From an uncultured Odoribacter sp. (lineage in GTDB: Bacteria; Bacteroidota; Bacteroidia; Bacteroidales; Marinifilaceae), in the NCBI GenBank assembly GCA_934725835.1, contig CAKVCR010000033.1, positions 1 through 15,462 of the forward strand: a stretch of 15,462 nucleotides of DNA, read 5' to 3'. The translations under genes were made by a program, and so were the position numbers. How positions within the stretch are numbered: position 1 is the first letter of the stretch; every line of letters begins with the position of its first letter. Below, piece after piece: positions 1 through 6,583 of the stretch. The notes below the pieces were generated by a model that was not told the origin of the DNA, searched no databases, and worked only from the letters and a program-made list of their open reading frames with translations.

Positions 1-78
1 CTGCTTCTTGACGGCCGCAACATCTTCGACCGCGACGAAGTCCTCTCCGCCGGGTTTGAGTATGAGAAGATTGGGTAA
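1..78 (+). CDS. UDP-glucose/GDP-mannose dehydrogenase, C-terminal end (partial)
   Basis: The first 25 codons read in frame 1 to a TAA at 76-78. The peptide contains DGRNIF followed by AGFEYEKIG at the very end, the usual C-terminal signature of UDP-glucose 6-dehydrogenases (UDP-binding domain, with a DGRN(I/V)(F/Y) stretch and a terminal AGF-Y-IG). The full enzyme would oxidise UDP-glucose to UDP-glucuronate, or a related NDP-sugar, in the cytoplasm as a capsule precursor. Only the tail is present, so substrate specificity cannot be judged, and a GDP-mannose or UDP-ManNAc dehydrogenase of the same superfamily is possible. The segment is GC-rich (37 G/C in the first 60 bases), unlike the AT-rich DNA that follows. 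Confidence 0.8.
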   Translation: MLLDGRNIFDRDEVLSAGFEYEKIG

Positions 79-103
79 GTGACTTTTTCCTACGACGGTT
101 TGG

Positions 104-129
104 AAATATCTTTGAGAAAGATATTTTTT
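104..129 (+). terminator. Possible intrinsic terminator after the dehydrogenase gene
   Basis: A perfect 10-bp inverted repeat, AAATATCTTT (104-113) and AAAGATATTT (117-126), is separated by the loop GAG and runs into a T-tract at 124-129. It begins 26 bases after the dehydrogenase stop codon. Position and T-run fit an intrinsic terminator separating the dehydrogenase from the next gene. The stem has only two G-C pairs, so it would be a weak terminator, and a regulatory or processing hairpin is an alternative. Confidence 0.5.
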
Positions 130-139
130 ACGCTAAAGA

Positions 140-169
140 TTGTGTTGTCGGATTTTATTCGTAATTTCG
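140..169 (+). promoter_or_regulatory. Weak candidate Bacteroidetes-type promoter upstream of the ATPase gene
   Basis: The Bacteroides primary sigma factor recognises a TTTG element near -33 and TAnnTTTG near -7. Here TTG at 140-142 is followed after 19 bases by TAATTTCG at 162-169, which has one mismatch to TAnnTTTG. It lies after the putative terminator and about 42 bases before the ATG at 212. Such partial matches are common in AT-rich DNA, so this is only a candidate. Confidence 0.22.
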
Positions 170-211
170 CTCTCGTTATAGTGTCTTATTTAGCGTGAAT
201 GATATACTTTT

Positions 212-1258
212 ATGTTCAAATGTATTGAAATAGACAGATTTAGAGGCATTCGGCATTCTAAAATTGAAGACTTGAGACAGGTTAATCTTTTCTTTGGAAA
301 GAATAATTGTGGAAAGTCTTCATTGCTGGATGCTATATTTCTTATATCAGGTATGTCAAATCCAAAATTGCCGATAAACATTAACCTTTTGCGTAATTAT
401 CAGCGATTTGAGCCATCAGACTTGGCTTTAGATTTTTATTCGTTGGATACGACACATCCAATATGTATCAAGGCATCAAATACAGAGAGAAGAGAATTGA
501 ATATCTCGCTTTGGGAATCGGCGTCTAATAAGATAGATTTGCTTGGCGAGGAAAACAATATATCCACAACTGATCCAAATAGTAAATATGGCTTTCTCTT
601 GAATGGCTCAATTAATGGCATTCAATTAGAATCGTCAATTGTATTGTCTCATAATACAGGGGCAAGTGTTGAATACGAACAAAAGGTGAAGATAGATTCT
701 TCTTACAAGGAAAATCTTGCATGTCGGTATCTCACACCAAAATATGATTTCTACACGTCTATTGAGGGACTTGCTGATGTAATAAAGAACAAGGATGAAC
801 AGTTTATATTGGATGCATTGCGCCTTATAGAGCCGAAAATTAATGATATAGTTTTATCGCAAAACGAGGTTCTGGTTGATATTGGATTAAATAAGCGCAT
901 ACCGATTAATATGCTAGGTGATGGCGTACGTAAGATGCTGTCTGTCTTGACAACGATTTATGAATGCCGCGATGGAGTCGTTTTGATTGATGAAATTGGA
1001 AATGGTTTTCATTATTCTGTCATGTGCGATTTTTGGCGTGCGATCATTTGGGCTGCCAAGAAGAATAATGTGCAAATATATGCCACCACTCATGATATTG
1101 ATTCAATTAAAGGATTGAGGAATGCGGTCATAGGAGAAAAGGATCCCTCAGTAGCATGCTTCAAACTTCAGCGTACTCCAGATGCTGAACTGAAATCGTA
1201 TTATTACGCAATGGATAGCGTTGATTATGCTTTAAATCAAGAAATCGAAATCAGATAG
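212..1258 (+). CDS. AAA family ATPase (AAA_15/AAA_21, OLD-like)
   Basis: A 348-residue cytoplasmic P-loop ATPase of the SMC/ABC-like AAA_15/AAA_21 group. The N-terminus has the typical RFRGI segment (residues 9-13), then Walker A GKNNCGKSS (29-37). A signature-like LGDGVRKML lies at 235-243, Walker B VVLIDE at 256-261, and the switch/D-loop TTHD at 292-295. The middle (about 60-230) is divergent, as in OLD-type ATPases. There is no membrane segment. It is followed one base after its stop by a TOPRIM/DUF3226-like protein, so the two are surely co-expressed. That pairing recalls the ATPase-TOPRIM anti-phage modules PARIS (AriA-AriB) and two-gene OLD systems, where the ATPase senses or gates and the TOPRIM protein cuts nucleic acid. 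Nothing in the protein suggests a polysaccharide role. The family call is firm; the defence role is inferred. Confidence 0.85.
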   Translation: MFKCIEIDRFRGIRHSKIEDLRQVNLFFGKNNCGKSSLLDAIFLISGMSNPKLPININLLRNYQRFEPSDLALDFYSLDTTHPICIKASNTERRELNISLWESASNKIDLLGEENNISTTDPNSKYGFLLNGSINGIQLESSIVLSHNTGASVEYEQKVKIDSSYKENLACRYLTPKYDFYTSIEGLADVIKNKDEQFILDALRLIEPKINDIVLSQNEVLVDIGLNKRIPINMLGDGVRKMLSVLTTIYECRDGVVLIDEIGNGFHYSVMCDFWRAIIWAAKKNNVQIYATTHDIDSIKGLRNAVIGEKDPSVACFKLQRTPDAELKSYYYAMDSVDYALNQEIEIR

Positions 1259-1259
1259 C

Positions 1260-1880
1260 ATGAACAGAATCTTTATCGAAGCAAAGAAACCTGAAACTTC
1301 AGAGTATTGTTTTCTGACAGCGATTCTGAAGACTACATTCCCCGACAAGTCTTTTGAGATTGTTTGTATGGATGGAGTGGCTAATCTATTTAGTCAAACG
1401 ATTCTAAATAGGATTCATGCAGCAATGGACGATGGCGACAATGTCATGGTGATAATAGATTCAGATACGGTTGAGAAAACTTGGGGATACACCGCGAGAA
1501 AAGCAGACGTAGAAAGAGAAATGAAGAAAAATGGAGTGGAATTTCCGTTTTTCTTGTACCCGAATAATCACGATGATGGTGATTTTGAAGTTTTGTTGGA
1601 GTCTTTGGCACGAAAAGATATTCATGAAAAATGGTGGGATTGTTTCTCTGATTATGAAACGTGTGTCGCTGGCATACGTGATGAGTTTGGCAATCCAAGA
1701 TATACGATTCCCAATCTAAAAGCAAAACTTCACACATTCATAAGCTCACAACGTCTGAACAATGCCTTGAGGCGAAAGATCGGTGCCGGGCAGTGGTTGT
1801 TTGATGACAATAATTATTGGGATCTCACCCGGCCTACGATTCAACCATTGCTTGAGTTTTTAAGGGCTTATGTTGGGTAG
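1260..1880 (+). CDS. TOPRIM/DUF3226-like protein partnered with the ATPase
   Basis: A 206-residue protein resembling DUF3226, a TOPRIM-like family found beside AAA_15/AAA_21 ATPases. Visible marks are an early acidic residue after a hydrophobic strand (IFIE, E7), a second strand ending in an acidic pair (VMVIIDSDT, D67 and D69), a PNN followed by G-D-F-E (101-110) that matches the G-x-x-E-loop of DUF3226, a K-A-K-L-H segment (153-157), and a C-terminal GAGQW with a late PLLEFL (196-201). E7 and D67/D69 would be the TOPRIM metal ligands. The gene starts one base after the ATPase stop codon. By analogy with AriB and OLD nucleases it may be the effector nuclease of the pair, but catalytic activity is not proven and some DUF3226 members have no known function. 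Confidence 0.65.
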   Translation: MNRIFIEAKKPETSEYCFLTAILKTTFPDKSFEIVCMDGVANLFSQTILNRIHAAMDDGDNVMVIIDSDTVEKTWGYTARKADVEREMKKNGVEFPFFLYPNNHDDGDFEVLLESLARKDIHEKWWDCFSDYETCVAGIRDEFGNPRYTIPNLKAKLHTFISSQRLNNALRRKIGAGQWLFDDNNYWDLTRPTIQPLLEFLRAYVG

Positions 1881-2031
1881 TGAAAGCGACTTTATAGGCA
1901 AGAAAACTCTAAAATCAAAATCTAACAATAACGAGTAAACCACTGGAAAACCCAGAGGCTGGCGATAGCTTGCTGTGAAGTGGACGTGGCATTTAGACAT
2001 ATTGATTTGGAAACTGTAAAGGTGTCTTTTT
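1881..2031. other. Intergenic region between the ATPase/TOPRIM cassette and the polymer genes
   Basis: This 151-base gap has no plausible gene on either strand. The only structure I see is a weak 5-bp pairing of AGACA (1995-1999) with TGTCT (2023-2027) just before a T-run that abuts the next ATG. No convincing TTTG/TAnnTTTG promoter pair is visible, although a promoter for the downstream genes would be expected here or upstream of 212. Confidence 0.4.
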
Positions 2032-2349
2032 ATGCAAAACAAAGGAACTTGGTATGAGCGTTATGTTCAAGAACGCGTTTTTTTTAGATACTGGGGGGGG
2101 CTAATATCCAGATATTTGTCTCATATCAAATACGAATACTATGTCAGCATCGCGAGGCGTCGTGGTGCTAGTATTGGTCATGATGTAATCATCACGAGAA
2201 AGCTAGCCAAGAAATGTAACAAGAACGTAAAAATAGGTAATCATGTTTCAATAGAAACAGATAAATTAGATACTAGAGCTCCTATAACTATTGGTGATTA
2301 TGTTATCATTGGTCGGTTAATTAATAATGCTCCTTATGTCGAATACTAA
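2032..2349 (+). pseudogene. Truncated hexapeptide-repeat acyltransferase (N-terminal part only)
   Basis: A 105-codon reading frame with the N-terminal helix region and first left-handed beta-helix rungs of a LbetaH acyltransferase: GASIG (45-49), NVKIGNHVSIETDKLDTRAPITIGDYVIIG (split as NVKIGNHVSIE at 65-75 and APITIGDYVIIG at 83-94). After G94 the similarity stops abruptly and eleven unrelated residues lead to a stop. The rest of the beta-helix, including the usual catalytic histidine region and C-terminal rungs, is missing. Intact relatives would O-acetylate a sugar of the repeat unit. The next gene starts inside its tail (ATG at 2327 or 2336), so the truncation point coincides with a junction. 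A G8 run (2093-2100) and a T8 run (2078-2085) lie near the start. It is probably non-functional. Confidence 0.7.
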
Positions 2350-3142
2350 ATTGTCTATAGTCATATCTTCCTGCGATAGTTATGAGGACACATGGTATCC
2401 ATTTATGTGTCAGCTATGCACTTGTTGGCCAGAATCAAGAAACTATCCAATATATCTATCAACAGAAAGTAAGACATTTACTTTCCCAAACTATAATATA
2501 CTTACGCCTTTATCGGGCGGACCGATATATAATGTTTGGTCCAAACGCTTGGCTGAACTATTAAAATATGTGGAGTCGGATTATATCTTGTTCTTTTTGG
2601 ATGATTTTCTTTTGATGGAGCGTGTTGATAATAATCGTTTTGAGATGATGTATGCATATATGTGCTCAAGTCAAAGAAATGGTTATATGTGTCTATTTAA
2701 TGATAAGAAAGTCCTTGACCCAGATCGATATAAGGCTCTTAAACGAGCAACTGATATTCCGGAACTCTATCTGTGTTTTAGAAAAATGCCATTTCGGATA
2801 ACAACACAAGTTGGTCTTTGGAAAAAGGAATTTTTATTAAGTCTTTTACGAGATCATGAGAGTGCATGGCTGTTCGAAACGAGGGCTACATGGCGCAGTA
2901 TGTTTAGCCGTATGTATGTATATAGTGTGGATAAATCAGTATTTAGTTATCCTATAGGTGGTTATATTTGGGGCGGTAAATGTTTAGAGGAGTATATAAG
3001 ATTGTTTGATAAGGATATATTATCTGCATCTATAAAAAAAAGAGGTATACTAATAGATGGGAATTCGCGTACTTATTCACCCACACCTCATAACCTAAAA
3101 TATTATTATCATAAACTTTTATCAGCTCTCCCGCAATGGTAA
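2336..3142 (+). CDS. Putative GT-A-like glycosyltransferase with a DDF motif
   Basis: A 268-residue soluble protein (271 if the in-frame ATG at 2327 is used; I prefer 2336 because the conserved part begins KLSIVIS directly after it). A first Rossmann-like strand, LSIVISSCDSYEDTW, starts the protein. An acidic motif after a hydrophobic strand, YILFFLDDFLL, is placed where GT-A enzymes carry their metal-binding DxD, and the upstream NVWSKRLAELLKY resembles similar glycosyltransferases in O-antigen and capsule loci. It is not a canonical GT2 sequence: DDGS is absent. It probably transfers one sugar of the repeat unit at the cytoplasmic face. Its start overlaps the truncated acyltransferase by 14 bases, and its TAA shares a base with an ATG of the flippase gene. 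Donor and acceptor are unknown. Confidence 0.65.
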   Translation: MSNTKLSIVISSCDSYEDTWYPFMCQLCTCWPESRNYPIYLSTESKTFTFPNYNILTPLSGGPIYNVWSKRLAELLKYVESDYILFFLDDFLLMERVDNNRFEMMYAYMCSSQRNGYMCLFNDKKVLDPDRYKALKRATDIPELYLCFRKMPFRITTQVGLWKKEFLLSLLRDHESAWLFETRATWRSMFSRMYVYSVDKSVFSYPIGGYIWGGKCLEEYIRLFDKDILSASIKKRGILIDGNSRTYSPTPHNLKYYYHKLLSALPQW

Positions 3143-4536
3143 TGTCAACTGAAAAGAGTGCCGTCTTATGGAGTGCCATAGAAAAATGTGCTACATATGT
3201 TGTCAATTTCTCTATTCAGATCATTCTAGCAAGGCTGTTGTGCCCGGAAGATTATGGCGTAGTCGCAATGTTGGCGGTTTTCTTGGCTGTGTCACAAGCT
3301 TTTGTTGATAGTGGTTTTGCAACAGTACTGATACAGAAACAGGATTGTACAATTCAAGACTATACTTCAGTTTTTTATTTTAATATTATCGTCTCAGGAG
3401 TTTGCTATGCAGTTTTGTTTTTGTCCGCATCTTATATAGAGCGTTTTTATAAATTTGATGGTTTGGCATTAGTAACAAGGGTATATTTCCTTAACCTTAT
3501 TATAAACTCAGTTGCGATGGTTCATCGAGTCATCTTGATGAAATCATTAGATTTTAAAAAAATCGCATTAATCAATTTAGTAAGTTCCATCGTTTCTGCA
3601 ATAACTGCAGTAGTAATGGCATATCTAAATTTTCGATATTGGGCTATTATTTGTCAGTCATTGCTAAGTTCTTTAATAAATACATTGTTTACAATGTATC
3701 TAAGCCATTGGCATCCACTTGGCAGATTCAATATGGAATCTTTGAGGCGAATGGCACCATTGGGGGTGAAAATAATGTTCGCCTCACAATTTCATGCTGT
3801 TTATAATAATATATATTCTTTACTTATAGGAAAAAAATACTCGCCAATAGACTTGGGCTTCTATGATCGAGGAAAGACATTGGCAAGCACCGGCGCTGTT
3901 GGCTTTAGTGATTTTTATATTCGGGCTCTTTATCCGATACAATCTAAGATACAAGGCGATAAAGGGCACTTATTGAATTCTTATAACAAATCATTTGATT
4001 TTATTTGTTTGTGTATAATACCATTCTCTGCATTTATATCAAGTTATTCTATGGAGACTGTGTCTGTTATATACGGAGATGGTTGGCAGGCTTCTGCCAA
4101 TATGTTGTCTATTTTATCTATAGGTTTCATGTTTTATCCATTTCAGGCCTTAAATATGAATATTTTGAAAGTTGTTGGGAATGGCGATTATTTGTTATAT
4201 TCTGAGATTATAAAAAAAACGATAGGTATTATTATCGTCATAATAATGATTAATTTTAATCTAGAATTGGTCGTTATTGGATGGACAGTTAGCGCTATTG
4301 TAGAATTTATTATAAGTCTATTTTTCTTAAACAAAGTTCTGAAAGGAAATTTGACGTATGTTGTAAGTTCTTTTTTCAAATCAATTATATTCAGCTTTTC
4401 TGTGATGATTACTTCCTATTGGATTTTTAGACAAGTTTGTGAAAATATGTATGTGAGGTTATTGCTGGGGATGGCTTGTATATTTATTTGTTTTCTACTG
4501 AATATTAATAAACTGAAAAAATTATTGGGAAAGTAA
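3136..4536 (+). CDS. Wzx-type polysaccharide flippase (MOP superfamily)
   Basis: A 466-residue integral membrane protein with about twelve to fourteen hydrophobic segments throughout. The N-terminus is the recognisable Bacteroidetes form: SAVLWSAIEK, then IILARLLCPEDYGVVAML and a DSGFATVLIQKQD segment. These belong to the Polysacc_synt/MATE-like flippases (WzxC/RfbX/TuaB group). It should move undecaprenyl-pyrophosphate-linked repeat units across the inner membrane. Two starts are possible: 3136 (overlapping the upstream stop by seven bases) or 3142, where TAATG gives a stop-start overlap typical of translational coupling. Length is normal for the family. Composition is extremely AT-rich (11 G/C in 4201-4260). 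The EpsG-like polymerase two genes downstream completes a Wzx/Wzy pair. Confidence 0.92.
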   Translation: MVMSTEKSAVLWSAIEKCATYVVNFSIQIILARLLCPEDYGVVAMLAVFLAVSQAFVDSGFATVLIQKQDCTIQDYTSVFYFNIIVSGVCYAVLFLSASYIERFYKFDGLALVTRVYFLNLIINSVAMVHRVILMKSLDFKKIALINLVSSIVSAITAVVMAYLNFRYWAIICQSLLSSLINTLFTMYLSHWHPLGRFNMESLRRMAPLGVKIMFASQFHAVYNNIYSLLIGKKYSPIDLGFYDRGKTLASTGAVGFSDFYIRALYPIQSKIQGDKGHLLNSYNKSFDFICLCIIPFSAFISSYSMETVSVIYGDGWQASANMLSILSIGFMFYPFQALNMNILKVVGNGDYLLYSEIIKKTIGIIIVIIMINFNLELVVIGWTVSAIVEFIISLFFLNKVLKGNLTYVVSSFFKSIIFSFSVMITSYWIFRQVCENMYVRLLLGMACIFICFLLNINKLKKLLGK

Positions 4537-4542
4537 CTTGTT

Positions 4543-5502
4543 ATGTGCAATGGTCATTATTTTACTGTCTTTACCCCGACATTTAATAGAAAGAACTTGC
4601 TAAAAAATGTGTATTCTAATCTAAAGAATCAGACATTTGATGACTTTGAGTGGCTGATCATTGATGATGGATCCACAGATGGAACTGAATTTGAAGTTGA
4701 AAAGTGGATTGCTGAAGGTGAGCTAGCGATCGTATATGTGAAAAAAGAAAATGGGGGAAAACATACAGCATTTAAACTTGCTTATGAAATGTGTCGGACA
4801 CCATACATCGTAGATTTTGATGATGACGATATATATATGCCGAATTGTCTAGAAATCTTTTATAAAGCTTGGACTGATATAGAAAATTCCCATAGGCGAG
4901 ATATTGGCTCAATTAAAGCCTTAACAATAACGTCAGCCGGACGAGTTCTCGGGGGCAAATGTTGTGTTCTTGCAGACTCTTTTTTTGATACAAATTATAT
5001 TGATTATCAAGTTATTCAAGGATATGACTTTGAAAACGTGACATCAACGAAAATGAGTTGTTATAAATTATGCCCATTCTTTTATTTTGATAAATATTGG
5101 TATAATCATAAGATAACATTTGTTTATGAAGATGTTTTTTGGGCAAGATTTGCGCGAGAATATAATACTCGGTATATATTTTCTCCGGTGCGCATTTATC
5201 AGTATTCGGACAATAGTATAACTCGAGGACGGCAAAATTATAGTAACCGTTGGTATTCGGCTGCATATTCGAATAAAATATTTATACAAGAAAATTTATT
5301 CTTATTCAAGTGTTCTTTTTTCTATATGTTTAGACGTTATATTTTGTATTTAACGTATATAATAACATTAAAGTTGCCTTATAATGAGGCGTTGAAGGAA
5401 TTACGCTGTAAGACTTTGTGGCTTTTGGGATATGGTATCTTCCCTATAATTTTTGTTTTGTCTTTATATTTAAAATATTTTCGACATAATGATAGGATAT
5501 GA
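4543..5502 (+). CDS. Glycosyltransferase family 2
   Basis: A 319-residue GT-A glycosyltransferase. It opens with the strand FTVFTPTFNRKNLL, followed by the nucleotide-binding LIIDDGSTDGT (DDGS at 41-44), KENGGKHTAFKLA (68-80), the metal-binding DFDDDD (91-96) and an ED motif in FVYEDVFW (193-200) as the likely catalytic base. The C-terminus has a hydrophobic stretch (about 290-312, GYGIFPIIFVLSLYL) that could anchor it to the inner membrane. It should add one sugar of the repeat unit by inversion from an NDP-sugar. It starts six bases after wzx, and its last 14 bases overlap the polymerase gene, implying coupled translation. The sugar cannot be predicted from the sequence. Confidence 0.9.
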   Translation: MCNGHYFTVFTPTFNRKNLLKNVYSNLKNQTFDDFEWLIIDDGSTDGTEFEVEKWIAEGELAIVYVKKENGGKHTAFKLAYEMCRTPYIVDFDDDDIYMPNCLEIFYKAWTDIENSHRRDIGSIKALTITSAGRVLGGKCCVLADSFFDTNYIDYQVIQGYDFENVTSTKMSCYKLCPFFYFDKYWYNHKITFVYEDVFWARFAREYNTRYIFSPVRIYQYSDNSITRGRQNYSNRWYSAAYSNKIFIQENLFLFKCSFFYMFRRYILYLTYIITLKLPYNEALKELRCKTLWLLGYGIFPIIFVLSLYLKYFRHNDRI

Positions 5503-6571
5503 ACACCAGCCTTCGCTGGTGATATTGAGCTTTCTGTTCTGGCTGATTCCTACTTTGTTGTATACAAGGAATATTTATGCTAATTACCCAGGAAAAAATT
5601 ATTTAATACCACTGTTTTTTTTCTCTGTGTTCGTAATCACTGGGTTCGCTATAGATGACACGTACTCGTATATATATTTATATGACTCAATGAGTAGGTA
5701 TCATGAAGCAATTCATGTTGAGCCATTTTATTTTGCATTGGCAGAAATCTTACCTAATGGGTTCTATGTGTGGCGCACCGCTATTTGGGGAGGCGCGGCT
5801 TGTTTTTACATAATTACAGCAAAGTTATTAGGCCTCAATGCGAATATGATGGGTTTGCTATTACCAATAATTTTATATCGTCAGTTTGCCCTCTCTCGTG
5901 TTTCTTTGGTATTTGCATTGGCTCTTTTTTTTGCAATTGAGTTTATTCAACACAAGAATCTAATCTTCCGGATAGCTATGCTTGGTGGCTTGTTGCTAGT
6001 TGTATCACTTCATAAAAGTGCCGTGATATATATTGCGATTATTCCTTTAGCATTAATTTTCGATGTTGACAAAAAAAAATTGACTTTGCTAATCCTTTTG
6101 TATCCATTTTTGTATGGCCTTGTTCGTGTTGTTATTGCTAATATTTTAGCATTGCCATTTTTGGGAGAAAACACCGTTGATTCTGGGCGTCTTTTTTTTG
6201 AAAACGAGAAGTCGGTAGCGAATATTAATGGCATAATTCAAGAAATTGTTGAATATTTGCCATTAGCCTTAAGTTCTTTTTTATTGATTAGAAGATACGT
6301 CTTTAAAGGCGTGTTTGAAAATAAGGCAATATCCTTTTTATTCAGTTATTCTATACTTTTGCTATATATGGCAATGTTGTTGGCAAATCAAGAAATTGAT
6401 TCTGCTTTATGCACAAGAACAATCCATGCTGCATATTTCCCAATTTTGCTGGTTTTGTGTTATTATTTTCAAAATAATAAGCGGACCAGTTTGGATAAAG
6501 TGACAATGTATTTATATTCACTGTCCGCCTTGTATGCGTTGAGTTATACTTATTATTCTTGGTCAAGATAA
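5489..6571 (+). CDS. EpsG family O-antigen/capsule polymerase (Wzy-like)
   Basis: A 360-residue polytopic membrane protein with around ten hydrophobic segments, matching the EpsG (PF14897) layout. An early NYPGKNY loop is followed by a membrane helix and a conserved D-x-Y region (GFAIDDTYSYIYLYDSM). Then come VEPFYFALAEIL, a strongly hydrophobic middle with RQFALSRVSLVFALALFF, and C-terminal helices. EpsG proteins act as Wzy-type polymerases joining flipped repeat units on the periplasmic side. Wzy proteins are poorly conserved, so the assignment rests on topology, size, this pattern and the adjacent Wzx. The ATG at 5489 lies 14 bases inside the upstream glycosyltransferase gene; the next in-frame ATG would remove the first membrane segment. 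A 7-bp GC-rich hairpin sits at codons 6-11. An A9 run occurs at 6071-6079. Confidence 0.82.
   Translation: MIGYEHQPSLVILSFLFWLIPTLLYTRNIYANYPGKNYLIPLFFFSVFVITGFAIDDTYSYIYLYDSMSRYHEAIHVEPFYFALAEILPNGFYVWRTAIWGGAACFYIITAKLLGLNANMMGLLLPIILYRQFALSRVSLVFALALFFAIEFIQHKNLIFRIAMLGGLLLVVSLHKSAVIYIAIIPLALIFDVDKKKLTLLILLYPFLYGLVRVVIANILALPFLGENTVDSGRLFFENEKSVANINGIIQEIVEYLPLALSSFLLIRRYVFKGVFENKAISFLFSYSILLLYMAMLLANQEIDSALCTRTIHAAYFPILLVLCYYFQNNKRTSLDKVTMYLYSLSALYALSYTYYSWSR
5504..5521 (+). other. GC-rich hairpin just after an internal stop codon
   Basis: CACCAGC (5504-5510) and GCTGGTG (5515-5521) form a perfect 7-bp stem with loop CTTC. It begins one base after the TGA of the GT2 gene and inside the first codons of the polymerase gene, in otherwise AT-rich DNA. 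No T-run follows, so it is not an intrinsic terminator. It could tune coupled translation or protect the upstream mRNA end. It could also be chance, since 7-bp stems are expected several times in a window this size. Confidence 0.35.
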
Positions 6572-6583
6572 TTCCATTATTTT

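Noticed and set aside
6068..6082. A9 run in the polymerase gene as a phase-variation tract
   Set aside because: Runs of A or T of this length are common in such AT-rich DNA (several T8 runs occur nearby), unlike the G8 run at 2093.
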